NCBI RefSeq assembly: GCF_021347895.1
Contig: NC_067132.1
Coordinates: 29,233,757 to 29,297,756, forward strand
DNA length: 64,000 bases
DNA from: Acanthochromis polyacanthus
Taxonomy: Eukaryota > Chordata > Actinopteri > Pomacentridae
Direction: 5' to 3'
Part shown: piece after piece, positions 26,101 through 33,218 of the stretch
Position numbering within the stretch: the first letter of the stretch is position 1
Layout: the number at the start of each line of letters is the position of its first letter
The notes under the pieces: generated by a model
What the model was told of the DNA's origin: nothing
Database searches by the model: none
Seen by the model: the letters and a program-made list of their open reading frames with translations, nothing else
Translations under genes and position numbers: made by a program

Positions 26101-28118
26101 TGACTTTGTTGCCCCCTCTTAAAATGGCGGCGTGCGTTGCTAAGGAAGGTATGGTCACGTGTCCCAGACTCTGACGTCACTGCGAAAAGGTCTATACACT
26201 AAATTAGCTTAGCTTAGCATAAAGACTGGAAACAGGGAAATAGTTAGCCTGACTCTCTGCAGAGTTTCAAAAAATACAACTATGACGTGAAGTCTGAAAG
26301 AAAATGTTATACAAAATTTGACTATAGGCAACATAAAGCTACAATAAATTAGCTTAGCATTAAGATTGGAAACGGGGAAACTGCTAGCCTGGCTCTCTGC
26401 AAAGTTTCAAAACACTACTACTACTACTACTACTACTATGTGAAGTCATAAAGAAACAGCTATTCAATACGTAATTATTGGCAGCATGAAGCTAAAATAA
26501 GTTAGCTTATCTTAGCATTAAGACTGGAAACACGGAAATAGTTAGCCTGACTCTGCAGAGTTTCAAAAAATACTACTACTACTATGATGTGAAGTCTGAA
26601 AGAAAATATTATACAAAATTTGATTTAAGGCAACATGAAGCTACAATAAATTAGCTTAGCATTAAGACTGGAAATGGGGAAACAGCTAGCCTGGCTCTCT
26701 GCAAAGTTTCAAAACACTACTACTCCTACTATGTGAAGTCATAAAGAAACAGCTATTCAATACGTAATTATTGGCAGCATGAAGCTAAAATAAATTAGCT
26801 TATCTTAGCATTAAGATTGGAAACAGTGAAACAGCTAGCCTTGCTCTCTGCAAATTAAAAAAAAAATTAGCTCAATTACCATGTTTTTAACTTTAAATCA
26901 ATAATTAATTCATAAAAACACAAAAAAGTTGTGATTATTAATGGCATCAATGCAGCTGGGAGGGAAAAAGTTTGACTCAAAATTCCTCAGAATACCACAA
27001 CTTCTTAGTTATGCGCTTAAAAAAAACAAGAAGTGAACTTTAACAAGCACAGATCAGCAGATTTTCTCATGTACAGAAAAAGCTAGGTGAGTTGTTTCCC
27101 TTTGCTTCCAGGATTTATGCTAAGCTAATGCTAGGCTAACACTCTCTAGCCTCTTACTTAACTCAGACATGACAGAATATCGATCTTTGCTCTCGCCAAC
27201 AGTGCAAATAAGTAAATATTTCATTATCAACCTGAACATTGTAGCTTCCCGGGACTGCTTTTAAATTTTAATTGAACTTTAGAATTCAGATTTTTTTTGG
27301 CTGCTACTTCGCAATTTCTATGCACACCTGCAGTCGGACATTAAACTTGTCGAAGGTGGCTTGAAGAAAATTAGAGAAGTTGGCAGAAACATCTGGAAAC
27401 TTCTCACTTAAATAAACTATGCGGTCTAAAAGTCACGTGTCATTGTGTTTCTATGAGTTTAACCAAGTTTTATTGTTATTTTGTGTGCTAATTTTTATCG
27501 TAATTTCTCCCTTATTCCAGTGTTTTGTGAAAATCAGCTGTGTTTGTCTGGACTGGGGATGTAAATTACTGGTGCCACATCCACCTACAAGTTACTTAAA
27601 GTGTCAGTGCTAATTAATGTGCACTGCCTCCTATAAATAATAAACTCACACACAGACTGCCCACTTCTCCACCACACAATTCCCCGCTAATTAATTTCAC
27701 ATTCTGCAGCAGTACACTTCTCCATGAGTCCAGTTTCGACTCCCGCTGTGGAGAAGGTTCTGCGTGTCCACGTGGGCGTGTGCGAAACCTTACATGAACC
27801 AAAAATAGTTGGACACAAGTTACCCGCCAGCCCTCCGCAAAGACCTTTGCTCTCAGCAGCGAGCTTTCTGTGTTATTTACAGTCTGCATGTACTATAATC
27901 TGAGGACAGCGTGCGTACTACACCATACATCAAATTGCTTGCAAATTACAATGTGGGACAGGAGAGGAAAATGTGTGTGAGTGTTTGGACTTACCCAGTA
28001 TGAGAGCAAGCAGCAGGGCAGCACAGAGGCACACACACATGGCCAGAGCTATCTTGTAGAGTCGGCTGCTGCCCCTCTCAGGTTTTACCCCACCGCCGCC
28101 TAAATGCTCCAGCTCCAT
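5028..28118 (-). CDS. phex: PHEX endopeptidase (M13 zinc metallopeptidase), complete 22-exon gene
   Basis: Type II membrane ectoenzyme of the neprilysin/ECE family; in vertebrates it acts in bone and tooth mineralisation and phosphate balance. Coding exons, 5' to 3': 28118-27995, 20986-20930, 20826-20665, 19579-19496, 19209-18983, 17477-17409, 15060-14944, 14743-14660, 13674-13532, 12108-12015, 10746-10618, 10459-10358, 8817-8740, 8568-8465, 8387-8329, 8051-7997, 7585-7518, 7432-7302, 7148-7083, 6919-6815, 5279-5203, 5130-5028. They total 2238 bp, in phase throughout, about 745 aa (human 749). From memory, most internal exons equal the human sizes exactly (for example 227, 69, 117, 84, 94, 129, 102, 78, 104, 59, 55, 68, 131, 66, 105, 77, 103). 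Seen: short N-terminal tail, one membrane helix, [20 protein letters not shown], zinc motif [14 protein letters not shown], and a C-terminal CxxW. The gene looks functional. Oddities are a GC donor in intron 12 and a weak GTCGGT donor in intron 10. Confidence 0.97.
5653..6470. mobile_element. Tigger/pogo-type DNA transposon remnant in phex intron 20
   Basis: The ends are near-perfect inverted repeats: 'cagtcgtacctctacttacg' at the left and 'cgtaagtagaggtaccactg' at the right, followed by TA. The interior carries a broken plus-strand reading frame at about 5838-6190. Its acidic stretch, [19 protein letters not shown] and a nearby [12 protein letters not shown] resemble the C-terminal part of Tigger/pogo transposases. 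The N-terminal domains are missing, so it cannot encode an active enzyme. Confidence 0.7.
6500..6790. repeat. Dispersed teleost repeat fragment in phex intron 20
   Basis: The run around 'aacaggaagtcggccatttt' and its neighbours resembles a repeat I have seen widely in fish genomes. I could not define its ends and cannot name the family. Confidence 0.35.
7083..7148 (-). other. phex: phex exon 19: third zinc ligand and active-site Asp (ENIAD)
   Basis: A 66-bp exon encoding [20 protein letters not shown] then FR. The Glu and Asp of ENIAD are the third zinc ligand and the charge-relay residue in this family. Human has LGENIAD; here Gly is replaced by Ala two residues before Asn, outside the ligands. 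Confidence 0.95.
7518..7585 (-). other. phex: phex exon 17: zinc-binding HELTH motif
   Basis: A 68-bp exon encoding [20 protein letters not shown] and the following NN. HExTH supplies two zinc ligands and the catalytic Glu of M13 peptidases. Acceptor CCAG|GT and donor G|GTAAAA are both good. The motif is intact. Confidence 0.95.
8964..9325. mobile_element. TA-flanked MITE, nearly full length, phex intron 13 side of exon 13
   Basis: The ends are inverted: left 'tacactactgcttgaaagtt' and right 'aacttttgaacgatagtgta'. The core 'ggggtacagaggaacatttc' with 'agcaaccatcactcctgtgt' is shared almost unchanged with copies at 29222-29400 and 44292-44585. TA ends and size fit a Tc1/mariner-type nonautonomous element. 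It lies upstream of phex exon 13 in intron 12, and its right end runs straight into the minisatellite that follows. Confidence 0.75.
9326..9735. repeat. Minisatellite (gagcaactttaactnnttat), phex intron 12, part 1
   Basis: About 20-bp units 'agagcaactttaactaatat' with drift. The array begins exactly at the end of the MITE and contains a second solo MITE end at about 9460-9520, so the array and the transposon end recur together. It is interrupted at 9736 by a retroelement tail. Confidence 0.85.
9736..9984 (+). mobile_element. LINE-type 3' tail inserted in the minisatellite
   Basis: Non-repeat sequence ends in 'gttggattaataaaagttta' followed by (atct)n, the form of fish LINE 3' tails that end in tetranucleotide repeats. 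Array units resume immediately after it, so it inserted after the array existed. No coding part is retained. Confidence 0.55.
9985..10065. repeat. Minisatellite, phex intron 12, part 2
   Basis: About four further units of the same gagcaactttaact repeat, continuing the array beyond the LINE tail. Confidence 0.85.
10358..10459 (-). other. phex: phex exon 12 with a non-canonical GC donor
   Basis: Encodes [20 protein letters not shown] and the residues up to VDK. The exon is 102 bp only if the intron starts at AAG|GCAAGA (minus strand), a GC-AG intron with otherwise strong donor consensus. The next exon then starts at TTTAG|GCT and reads [13 protein letters not shown]. The GT alternative (A|GTTTGG joined to an internal ATGCAG|TC) is also in phase and gives ARAILAK, but it changes both exon sizes from the 102 and 78 bp I recall for human PHEX and skips the first AG. 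Confidence 0.8.
12540..13205. repeat. MITE end plus minisatellite, phex intron 9
   Basis: A diverged MITE terminus ('gtgacccaaaccttctgacc' to 'cagtgtag') at about 12540-12575 is followed by roughly 30 units of 'gagcaactttaactctttat'. Period is about 21 bp. Orientation and join are the same as at 9.3 kb. Confidence 0.85.
13945..14490. repeat. Tandemly duplicated teleost repeat, two copies of about 325 bp
   Basis: Copies at about 13945-14160 and 14275-14490 share 'acagattaacaaa.gcaat', 'ccaggctacctgttt' and 'gtgctaagctaagctaactg'. The last motif also appears, reverse-complemented, in the array at 26.2-26.9 kb. Confidence 0.65.
15183..15712. mobile_element. MITE-like element with facing GTGGGTC ends, phex intron 6
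   Basis: The left end reads 'aacccttagatgcagaagtg' and the right end, reverse-complemented, begins 'cccttcgatgcat'. Facing gtgggtc/gacccac motifs lie just inside. An inverted partial copy of its right interior lies at about 46960-47095. Apparent reading frames inside are not coding. Confidence 0.5.
16050..16680. repeat. Higher-order AT-rich tandem repeat, phex intron 6
   Basis: Subunits of about 60 bp ('tgtgaatatttaccattttt', 'tgttgtttttaaccaaaaat', 'gacaaatattctcttcaaa') form a longer unit of about 175 bp, repeated about three times. Confidence 0.75.
17700..18900. other. phex intron 5, unremarkable
   Basis: AT-rich intronic sequence between exons 6 and 5. I see no coding segment, array or paired terminal repeat. 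Confidence 0.5.
20190..20310 (-). mobile_element. SINE-like dispersed repeat, minus orientation, phex intron 3
   Basis: On the minus strand the segment begins agggctgcacagtgacttgg, then tgcttagcacttttgcc, matching the start of a very common fish repeat in which a GTGG.TTAGCACT block resembles a tRNA-type A box. The plus-strand 'aaactgtgggaggaagccat' end fits the same element. Naming the family would need a repeat library. Confidence 0.5.
21300..21425 (+). mobile_element. Retroelement 3' tail, phex intron 1
   Basis: The run 'tactgcatgtctttccccca' leading to 'taataaaggccaaaac' and an A-rich end matches the 3' tail of a common teleost non-LTR or SINE repeat. No coding part is retained. Confidence 0.45.
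21935..22250. mobile_element. hAT-like MITE of the 'tacttgagtatttcc' type, phex intron 1
   Basis: It holds 'tttacttgagtatttccgtc' and ends with 'gcttcctccaccgctgtc', typical of a widespread teleost MITE. A second partial copy of its middle lies at about 22842-22912, directly before a hAT terminus. Confidence 0.5.
22560..23400. mobile_element. Nonautonomous hAT-type element with internal minisatellite, phex intron 1
   Basis: A clear hAT-like end 'caggggtgtgaaacatgcgg' starts at 22913, followed by the family's conserved flank and a (ttttgtcattttgtgtctc)-like array to about 23370. A separate array block of the same motif lies at 22560-22835, before the terminus. The right end is not recognisable. 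Confidence 0.65.
24365..24442. repeat. Partial unit of the 26.2-26.9 kb tandem repeat
   Basis: The block 'ctactatgtgaagtcttaaa' with 'tattggcaacatgaa' matches units beyond the THAP transposon. The transposon therefore landed inside this repeat and split a unit. Confidence 0.6.
24595..24793 (+). pseudogene. THAP zinc-finger exon of a transposon protein
   Basis: Starts [12 protein letters not shown] and ends VCSQHFVNG at a good donor (G|GTATGT). It shows the THAP C2CH pattern: Cys-X4-Cys near the N-terminus, the invariant Trp in LWLTALRR, and Cys-X2-His near the end. THAP domains bind DNA and occur in P-element-like and ISL2EU-like transposon proteins. No downstream exon is recognised, so the gene is probably broken. 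The exon itself has no frameshift or stop. Confidence 0.75.
25815..26075 (-). pseudogene. N-terminal exon of the second transposon protein (YqaJ-type candidate)
   Basis: Open from Met at 26075 to a donor at 25815/25814 (GAG|GTATGC). It includes [20 protein letters not shown] and a [17 protein letters not shown] segment followed by KTYKSLDSY. This layout resembles the region upstream of the YqaJ nuclease domain in teleost transposon proteins. That assignment is from memory and tentative. No nuclease exon is seen. Confidence 0.5.
26197..26870. repeat. Tandem repeat, about 165-bp unit, phex intron 1
   Basis: Four or so units contain 'aaattagcttagcattaaga' and 'ttggaaacggggaaactgct', then a (cta)n run of variable length and 'atgtgaagtcataaagaaac'. 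The gctaagctaa motif links it to the repeats at 14.0-14.5 kb. Confidence 0.75.
27995..28118 (-). other. phex: phex coding exon 1 (start codon, cytoplasmic tail, membrane anchor)
   Basis: Translation begins at 28118. It encodes a short tail rich in Glu, Gly and Arg, followed by a hydrophobic stretch ([19 protein letters not shown]) that forms the signal anchor. The donor is G|GTAAGT. The exon joins exon 2 in phase to give LILVSQ, comparable with LFLVSQ at the same place in human PHEX. The start is chosen because it is the only in-frame Met before the anchor and gives the family's usual tail length. Intron 1 is the largest in the gene, about 7.0 kb. Confidence 0.9.
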
Positions 28119-29221
28119 GGTTTACTATATCACACACAAAAGCACCCACACGGCCTTAGTAAACCATAAATAAACAAAAAAACTCAAAATCTAACAAAAT
28201 AAATCTATTTCATGGGCAAAATTAAATCCAAAAGCTGTCTGAAATTTTTAAAAAAATTCTACTTTCTCACACTTCCCCCCTAAATTCAACAGCACAAACT
28301 TGATTCCCAGTCCTGTCTCGCTCTCTCTGCTGCTAGCTGTCTCTCTGCAGCTACTCCAACTTCACCCCGGCTCTTCAAACTGTTCCTCCCTCCATCCCTC
28401 ATTACTCCTCCTCCATCCCTCCCACCAGGAAACAGTGGACCAGTCCTCCCAGCGAGATCAACACCAGTCATTTATTAAAATCACTGGCTAAAACCAGAGC
28501 CTTATCTCTGTATGTATGTGTGGGTGAAGCTTTAGCAGCTTTTATGAAATGTGTGTGTCTAATCTCATGTACAGGACAGCGGGGCGTTCTGCTCGTTTAT
28601 CAGATCAGACAGTCGCTGAACCAGAACAAAATTAGACGCACATGGGATGCTGATTACAGCAGATTAATCTGATGATGATGATGCCGGCTGCTAGAAACAC
28701 ATCTTTGTTTTCTTTGAGGGCCCAGAGGTGCTGATGACAGCGGCACCACATCTCCCCCTAACCCCCTCCTCATTGTGGCGAGAACCCTTTCTGCACGTGC
28801 TCATTAGGGTTTGGGGCGTCGGCCGCAAAGTCCTTATATAGTCGTGACTTCCTGTGCTGCCAAAAACACCCATTCGTCAGGCGGAAGCACAGACCACGAC
28901 GCCATTGTTCGCCGTCGTGACTCTCAATCACTCGTGTCCTGTTTATATCTCATTGTTTTAACATCTCGAGTGCTCTCCACTTTCGATTGTCTCTGCCTCT
29001 AATTTCTGATCGCCACGCTTTCCGAGAGATGACCGTGTTGCAATTCAGAAACTCATTAGCAAGAATGAAATTAAAGCACTTCCTAAGGTCACAATAACCA
29101 CACGCTAGGAGTGCTCAAGTGCATCTCAAATGCATTAATGTGCAAACTGGGAGCCGGAAAACACCGAAAGCTAATCAATCAGCTACGCTAAAAGGCTCTC
29201 TGTGGCATTAAAAGTTAGAAT

Positions 29222-29400
29222 AACTTTCAAAAATTGAAATCGAGACATTGCTAATGTAGGAAATGACTCTTCTAGCAGGAAATATCTCCATAGGGGTACA
29301 GAGGAACATTTCCAGCAACCATCACTCCTGTGTTCTAATGCTACATTGTGCTAGCTAATGGTGTTGAAAGGCTCATTGATGATTAGTTGGCTACATAGCT
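29222..29400. mobile_element. Internal fragment of the TA-flanked MITE family
   Basis: Contains the family core 'ggggtacagaggaacatttc' and 'gaaaggctcattgatgatta' in the same orientation as the copy at 8964-9325. The termini are lost and there is no minisatellite next to it. Confidence 0.75.
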
Positions 29401-31074
29401 GTTGGGCTAATATTACCATTTTTTTTCATCCCCAAATACACAAAGGTCCACTGGATCCACGTGATGTAAATTTCATTACATGTCCAAGTTAAATATCCTG
29501 ACAAGTGCTAAATAGTCTGATGTGAAATTTGCGTTTTCCAGTGGATAAATTCCACCAACTTTGACGATCACATGACCTTTCTTGATCACTTGAGGCAGAT
29601 CAAAGCTGGTACTTGAAATATCATAATTTCATACCTATATTCACGGATGCTAGTAGATGTATTTTAATGACATTCCTGAGCAAGACATCTTTGGTTCACT
29701 ACTGGCGGTGTTGGAGTAAAATTTCATACAGAGATTCATGACGAACTCTTTCAGCTTTGATGACTTTTGTATTGGCTCCACCTTTAAGTTGTCATTAAGT
29801 ATAAGTTTTGCCAACTTTCGCTTAAAATTCCATCCCGTGCAACACTTCATGGCCAGATATTTGCACAAATAATCACCTATGCATCAGCCTCAGGTGCACT
29901 TGTATGAAGTGCTAGACATCAAATGCTAACAACAAAACAGTTTTAAAAAAGCAGACAGTCTTGTATAGCTGAAACAGAAAGTTAAATCAGGGGCCTGTTT
30001 CTCAATATGAAGACAGACAGAGCCCGCCTCCATCCTCTTCATCATCCACCCATGTCTGTTTACCCAAACATCCCTTCAGGCTATCATTACTGCACGATAA
30101 GCAACAGAAACACGCATGCAAGGACACTAAGCAATCTGTTTGCACGGCTAGGGAAGAGAAAATTGCTCTTGTTCGAGCCTTATCAGAACACAAATGTACA
30201 CAGACAAAAGACGCCAAGTCCTGCGAGTCCGATCCTCCCACGTTCTGCGCTAATTATTCAATTATGAAGTCTCAGGGAAAGAAAAGGCGATAATGTGGAA
30301 CCTGCTGACTGAGGTGTCTGCTCATCTTCGGTAAACACACCTCTGTGGCTAAACTGCAGGCTGCTGGGTATTTATAAGTCTGTGGGGAACACCCTACCAA
30401 ATTACAATGTGTCATCCCTCTCGCTGACACACTCAGGAAACGTAATCACAGCACGCCGACTCCTTGAAAACACTAAAGCAACACTGTGGTTTGGAGCCGT
30501 TACTAAAAGTGTAGTCCTGTGTGCTTTTGTTACCGTGTCTGAGGAGGACAATGTGCCAATGTGGTGGGAATATGACGGGTGTAAAGTTAGACAGGGCCTC
30601 TGGTCTGCATCCTGCCAAAAGAGACAACAAGCAACCTGAATGTGACCTTTTTCAACTCAAACAACCCTGATGAAGCATGGCTTTTACTTGTAGTACAGTA
30701 AAGCTACACGGTCTTATTGGGCAGCTTTAAAATGCAAAAAATGGAAAATCTGGTGACATTTTCGAAGAACTCATGGGCAAAAGTCTGGGTAAAGTGATAA
30801 AACCCCCATGTTCTTAACTCCACTCATCAGGTTCTATTTTGTTGTTTAGGTTCAAGAATCAAACCAGTTTAATCGTACCATACATGTAGGTAGAAATCTA
30901 TCTATACTTAAGTTGCAGATAAAATTTGTGATGCTGTTGCTCCTGCATTCGCCGTTACCACCTTACAATAAGATATTGTTTGTAAGAGAAATTATAAAGG
31001 AAAGTGCAATTGAGACAGCAAGCTTTTGTATCATTACCGCAGTTAGTGCTATTTTCTAGTCATTATAATTTTAG

Positions 31075-31235
31075 TTTTTTTAAATATATATTTTTTAACT
31101 ATTTTATTTCTAATTATGTATCTATTTTTTAATTATTTATCTATTTATTTTTTGTTATTACTATTATTATTACTATTATTATTATTATATTATCTACTTA
31201 GGTTTATTATTATTAATTTATGTATTTATTTACTA
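31075..31235. repeat. AT-rich simple-sequence tract
   Basis: Imperfect (att)n and (tta)n runs with short homopolymers; no coding content. Confidence 0.7.
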
Positions 31236-31847
31236 GTATTTTTTTCTCTTGTTTGATGATAAGACAGCAATATGTATAAAAAGTATGTACACAAAAGTAA
31301 ATGATACATGTATGTGCTGTGTATTAAAATAAAAAAAGTTTGATTAAAAAAAAATAAAATGCAAAAAATGTCATAATTGAAGGCCCTACATTCAATATTA
31401 TGAGTCTTTCCAGAATTGGAGGACATTTGGGCTTCAAAATGTTTGAAAAATAAACCTTCTATTTTAGTTTTCTGCTCCATATTCATCAATAATAGGTAAT
31501 AAACTATCAAAGGCTTCATTGGCTCAGCTTACACATCAATGGTACCATTTTTATTCCATGTTTTATTGTTTGCTAACCCTACTCTCAGAAACAGGGATGC
31601 TAACCCATGCTAATGTTAGCTTTCTCTCATTAGTGGAAGCTAGATATTTAGCTAGCTGTTACTGCTGACCAAGAGGACAAACTTACTCATGGAAAACAGT
31701 CAAGAAAAAGGTATTTAAAAAAAGTCTTATCCTGATGAGGTAGAGTGAGGGTCCGACCTGTTGAAGTAGCCTTCGTAGCCAGCTCGACATCCAGGCTTCT
31801 CCAGGAGATGAGTACGCGGGAAGAACCACCAGCAGACGATCGAGGAC

Positions 31848-32038
31848 CTCTCCAGGGCCGCTAAAAAGGGAAGTGAGTGGCTGTGGATGAAGAGAAAGGG
31901 CTTAACCTTGGCCTTCAGGAACCACTTTCTCCTAGATGACATCTATGGGATGAACCTGGGATTCACTCTGAACCCTCTGGAGGTGTCGTTGGTCTATCAG
32001 CGAAACACCGATGAAGGAGTAAAAAGTGTTTACCTCTG
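31848..32038 (+). other. Unassigned protein-like open segment
   Basis: One plus-strand frame reads, in part, IEDLSRAAKKGSEWLWMKRK and then AFRNHFLLDDIYGMNLGFT, ending in a TGA near 32038. The composition looks more protein-like than the surrounding intergenic DNA, but the frame has no clear start and meets a stop just upstream. I do not recognise the family. It may be a relic exon, a transposon piece or chance. Confidence 0.2.
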
Positions 32039-32960
32039 AAATACGGATTACAAATATTCAGTTTCTAAATTTGTTTTCAGCATGTAAAAAAACAGTAAAA
32101 GAGGTGAAATGGGGAATAAATTCTCCCACTTAGTAACCAGCTGAAACGAGGGCACTTAAATAAAAATCAGTCCTTTTTATTCCAGTTATGACAAATAATT
32201 TTTTACAACCCGATCGTAGACAGTGAGAGGCCAAGAGGATAGAAATCAAACTTAAACTTCCAGACAAGGCAGGAGTTAAAAGAGAAAGCCGTTTTAACTC
32301 TGCGATGCCCGAGGAAGAGAAAGACACTTGATTTGACTGAATAAATCCAGAGGATACCCACCTTTCAACAAGCTGAAATGGCTAAATGTCCTTTAAGTTC
32401 ATGAAATATTTCATGTGTTCACCTAAAAGTGATTATTAGGTCGTAACGTTGTCCAACAGTGATAAAAGGTTGAAAATCAGGATACTGCCACGCTTTCACC
32501 AGTAAACTGAAGGCTTTTTAAACATTTTTGTCCAAAGATGGCTTGAATTCATTTTGTCAGACAAACCTTCCTGTTGCAGCAACAACAAAAAAAAACCCCA
32601 AAAAACGGCATTTTGGAATCAGACTTCGCAGGTTTTCACCCAAAATTAAAACACAATCACATCACAGATATTAAACGGTGTGCAGTCTTTGTAAACAGTC
32701 ACATTGGACAGTGCTTTCCAGCAAGTGCATTACTTATAGATGTGCTTTTGTATTTTTGGCGGCAACATGGTGGAAGAAAGTGTTTTCCCTGGTGGTCCAG
32801 TAACAACTTAAAGGCAGAGCGATGTTCTGCTCAACAGTGTCCAGAAAGTGAGCAGTGCTGCTGAGTAATGCAGTCTGTTCCCTGTAAGTTCACAGCTTAA
32901 TGGTCCACAGGACTCGATCGCATCCTGAGAAAACATCTCTCAGTCCGCATGAGGCTCCTT

Positions 32961-32966
32961 TTTATT
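32961..32966 (-). terminator. mbtps2: Candidate mbtps2 polyadenylation signal
   Basis: A minus-strand AATAAA lies about 30 nt past the mbtps2 stop codon. Use of this site would give a very short 3' untranslated region; a more distal site is possible. Confidence 0.35.
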
Positions 32967-32995
32967 TAGCTTCCTGGGGCGGCTCACCGCTGGGG

Positions 32996-33218
32996 CTACC
33001 GGGCCGTGACCATCCACAGGCCCAGCGCCACGTTGGCTGCCAGCAGGGCGCTGCCCGCCAGCAGCAGGAAGAAACCAATGAGCTCGCGCTTTTGGCGGTC
33101 CGTAACCACGGTAACAAGCGTGGCCTCCAGCAGGGCGTTCAGCATCCACTGACCGTCGAGAGCAAAGCACGGCACGGAGTTGACTACGGCTAACGCACCG
33201 GAAAGGGAAACCACGTAT
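32996..33218 (-). other. mbtps2: mbtps2 terminal exon 11: LDG motif
   Basis: Encodes [20 protein letters not shown] followed by DGQW, which carries the intramembrane zinc-ligand Asp, then helices ending in GLWMVTAR and a TAG at 32996-32998. Conservation with human is very high here, arguing that the gene is under selection. Confidence 0.95.

Larger units (their letters stand above)
24443..26196. mobile_element. THAP-domain DNA transposon, internal-deletion derivative
   Basis: Terminal inverted repeats 'tatagacctttttccg' at the left and 'cgaaaaggtctata' at the right bound 1754 bp. Two inward-facing first exons survive, a THAP exon on the plus strand near the left end and another coding exon on the minus strand near the right end; the middle, where catalytic parts should be, is not recognisable. 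Two genes entering from opposite ends fits ISL2EU-like elements. It inserted into a pre-existing tandem repeat in phex intron 1. Confidence 0.7.
28119..32995. other. Intergenic region between mbtps2 (3' side) and phex (5' side)
   Basis: This 4.9-kb stretch should contain the phex promoter and 5' untranslated sequence (28119 upward) and the mbtps2 3' end. I find no sms-like coding exon, although sms lies between these genes in mammals. Contents noted are a MITE fragment (29222-29400), an AT-rich simple tract (31075-31235) and an unassigned open segment (31848-32038). Confidence 0.55.
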
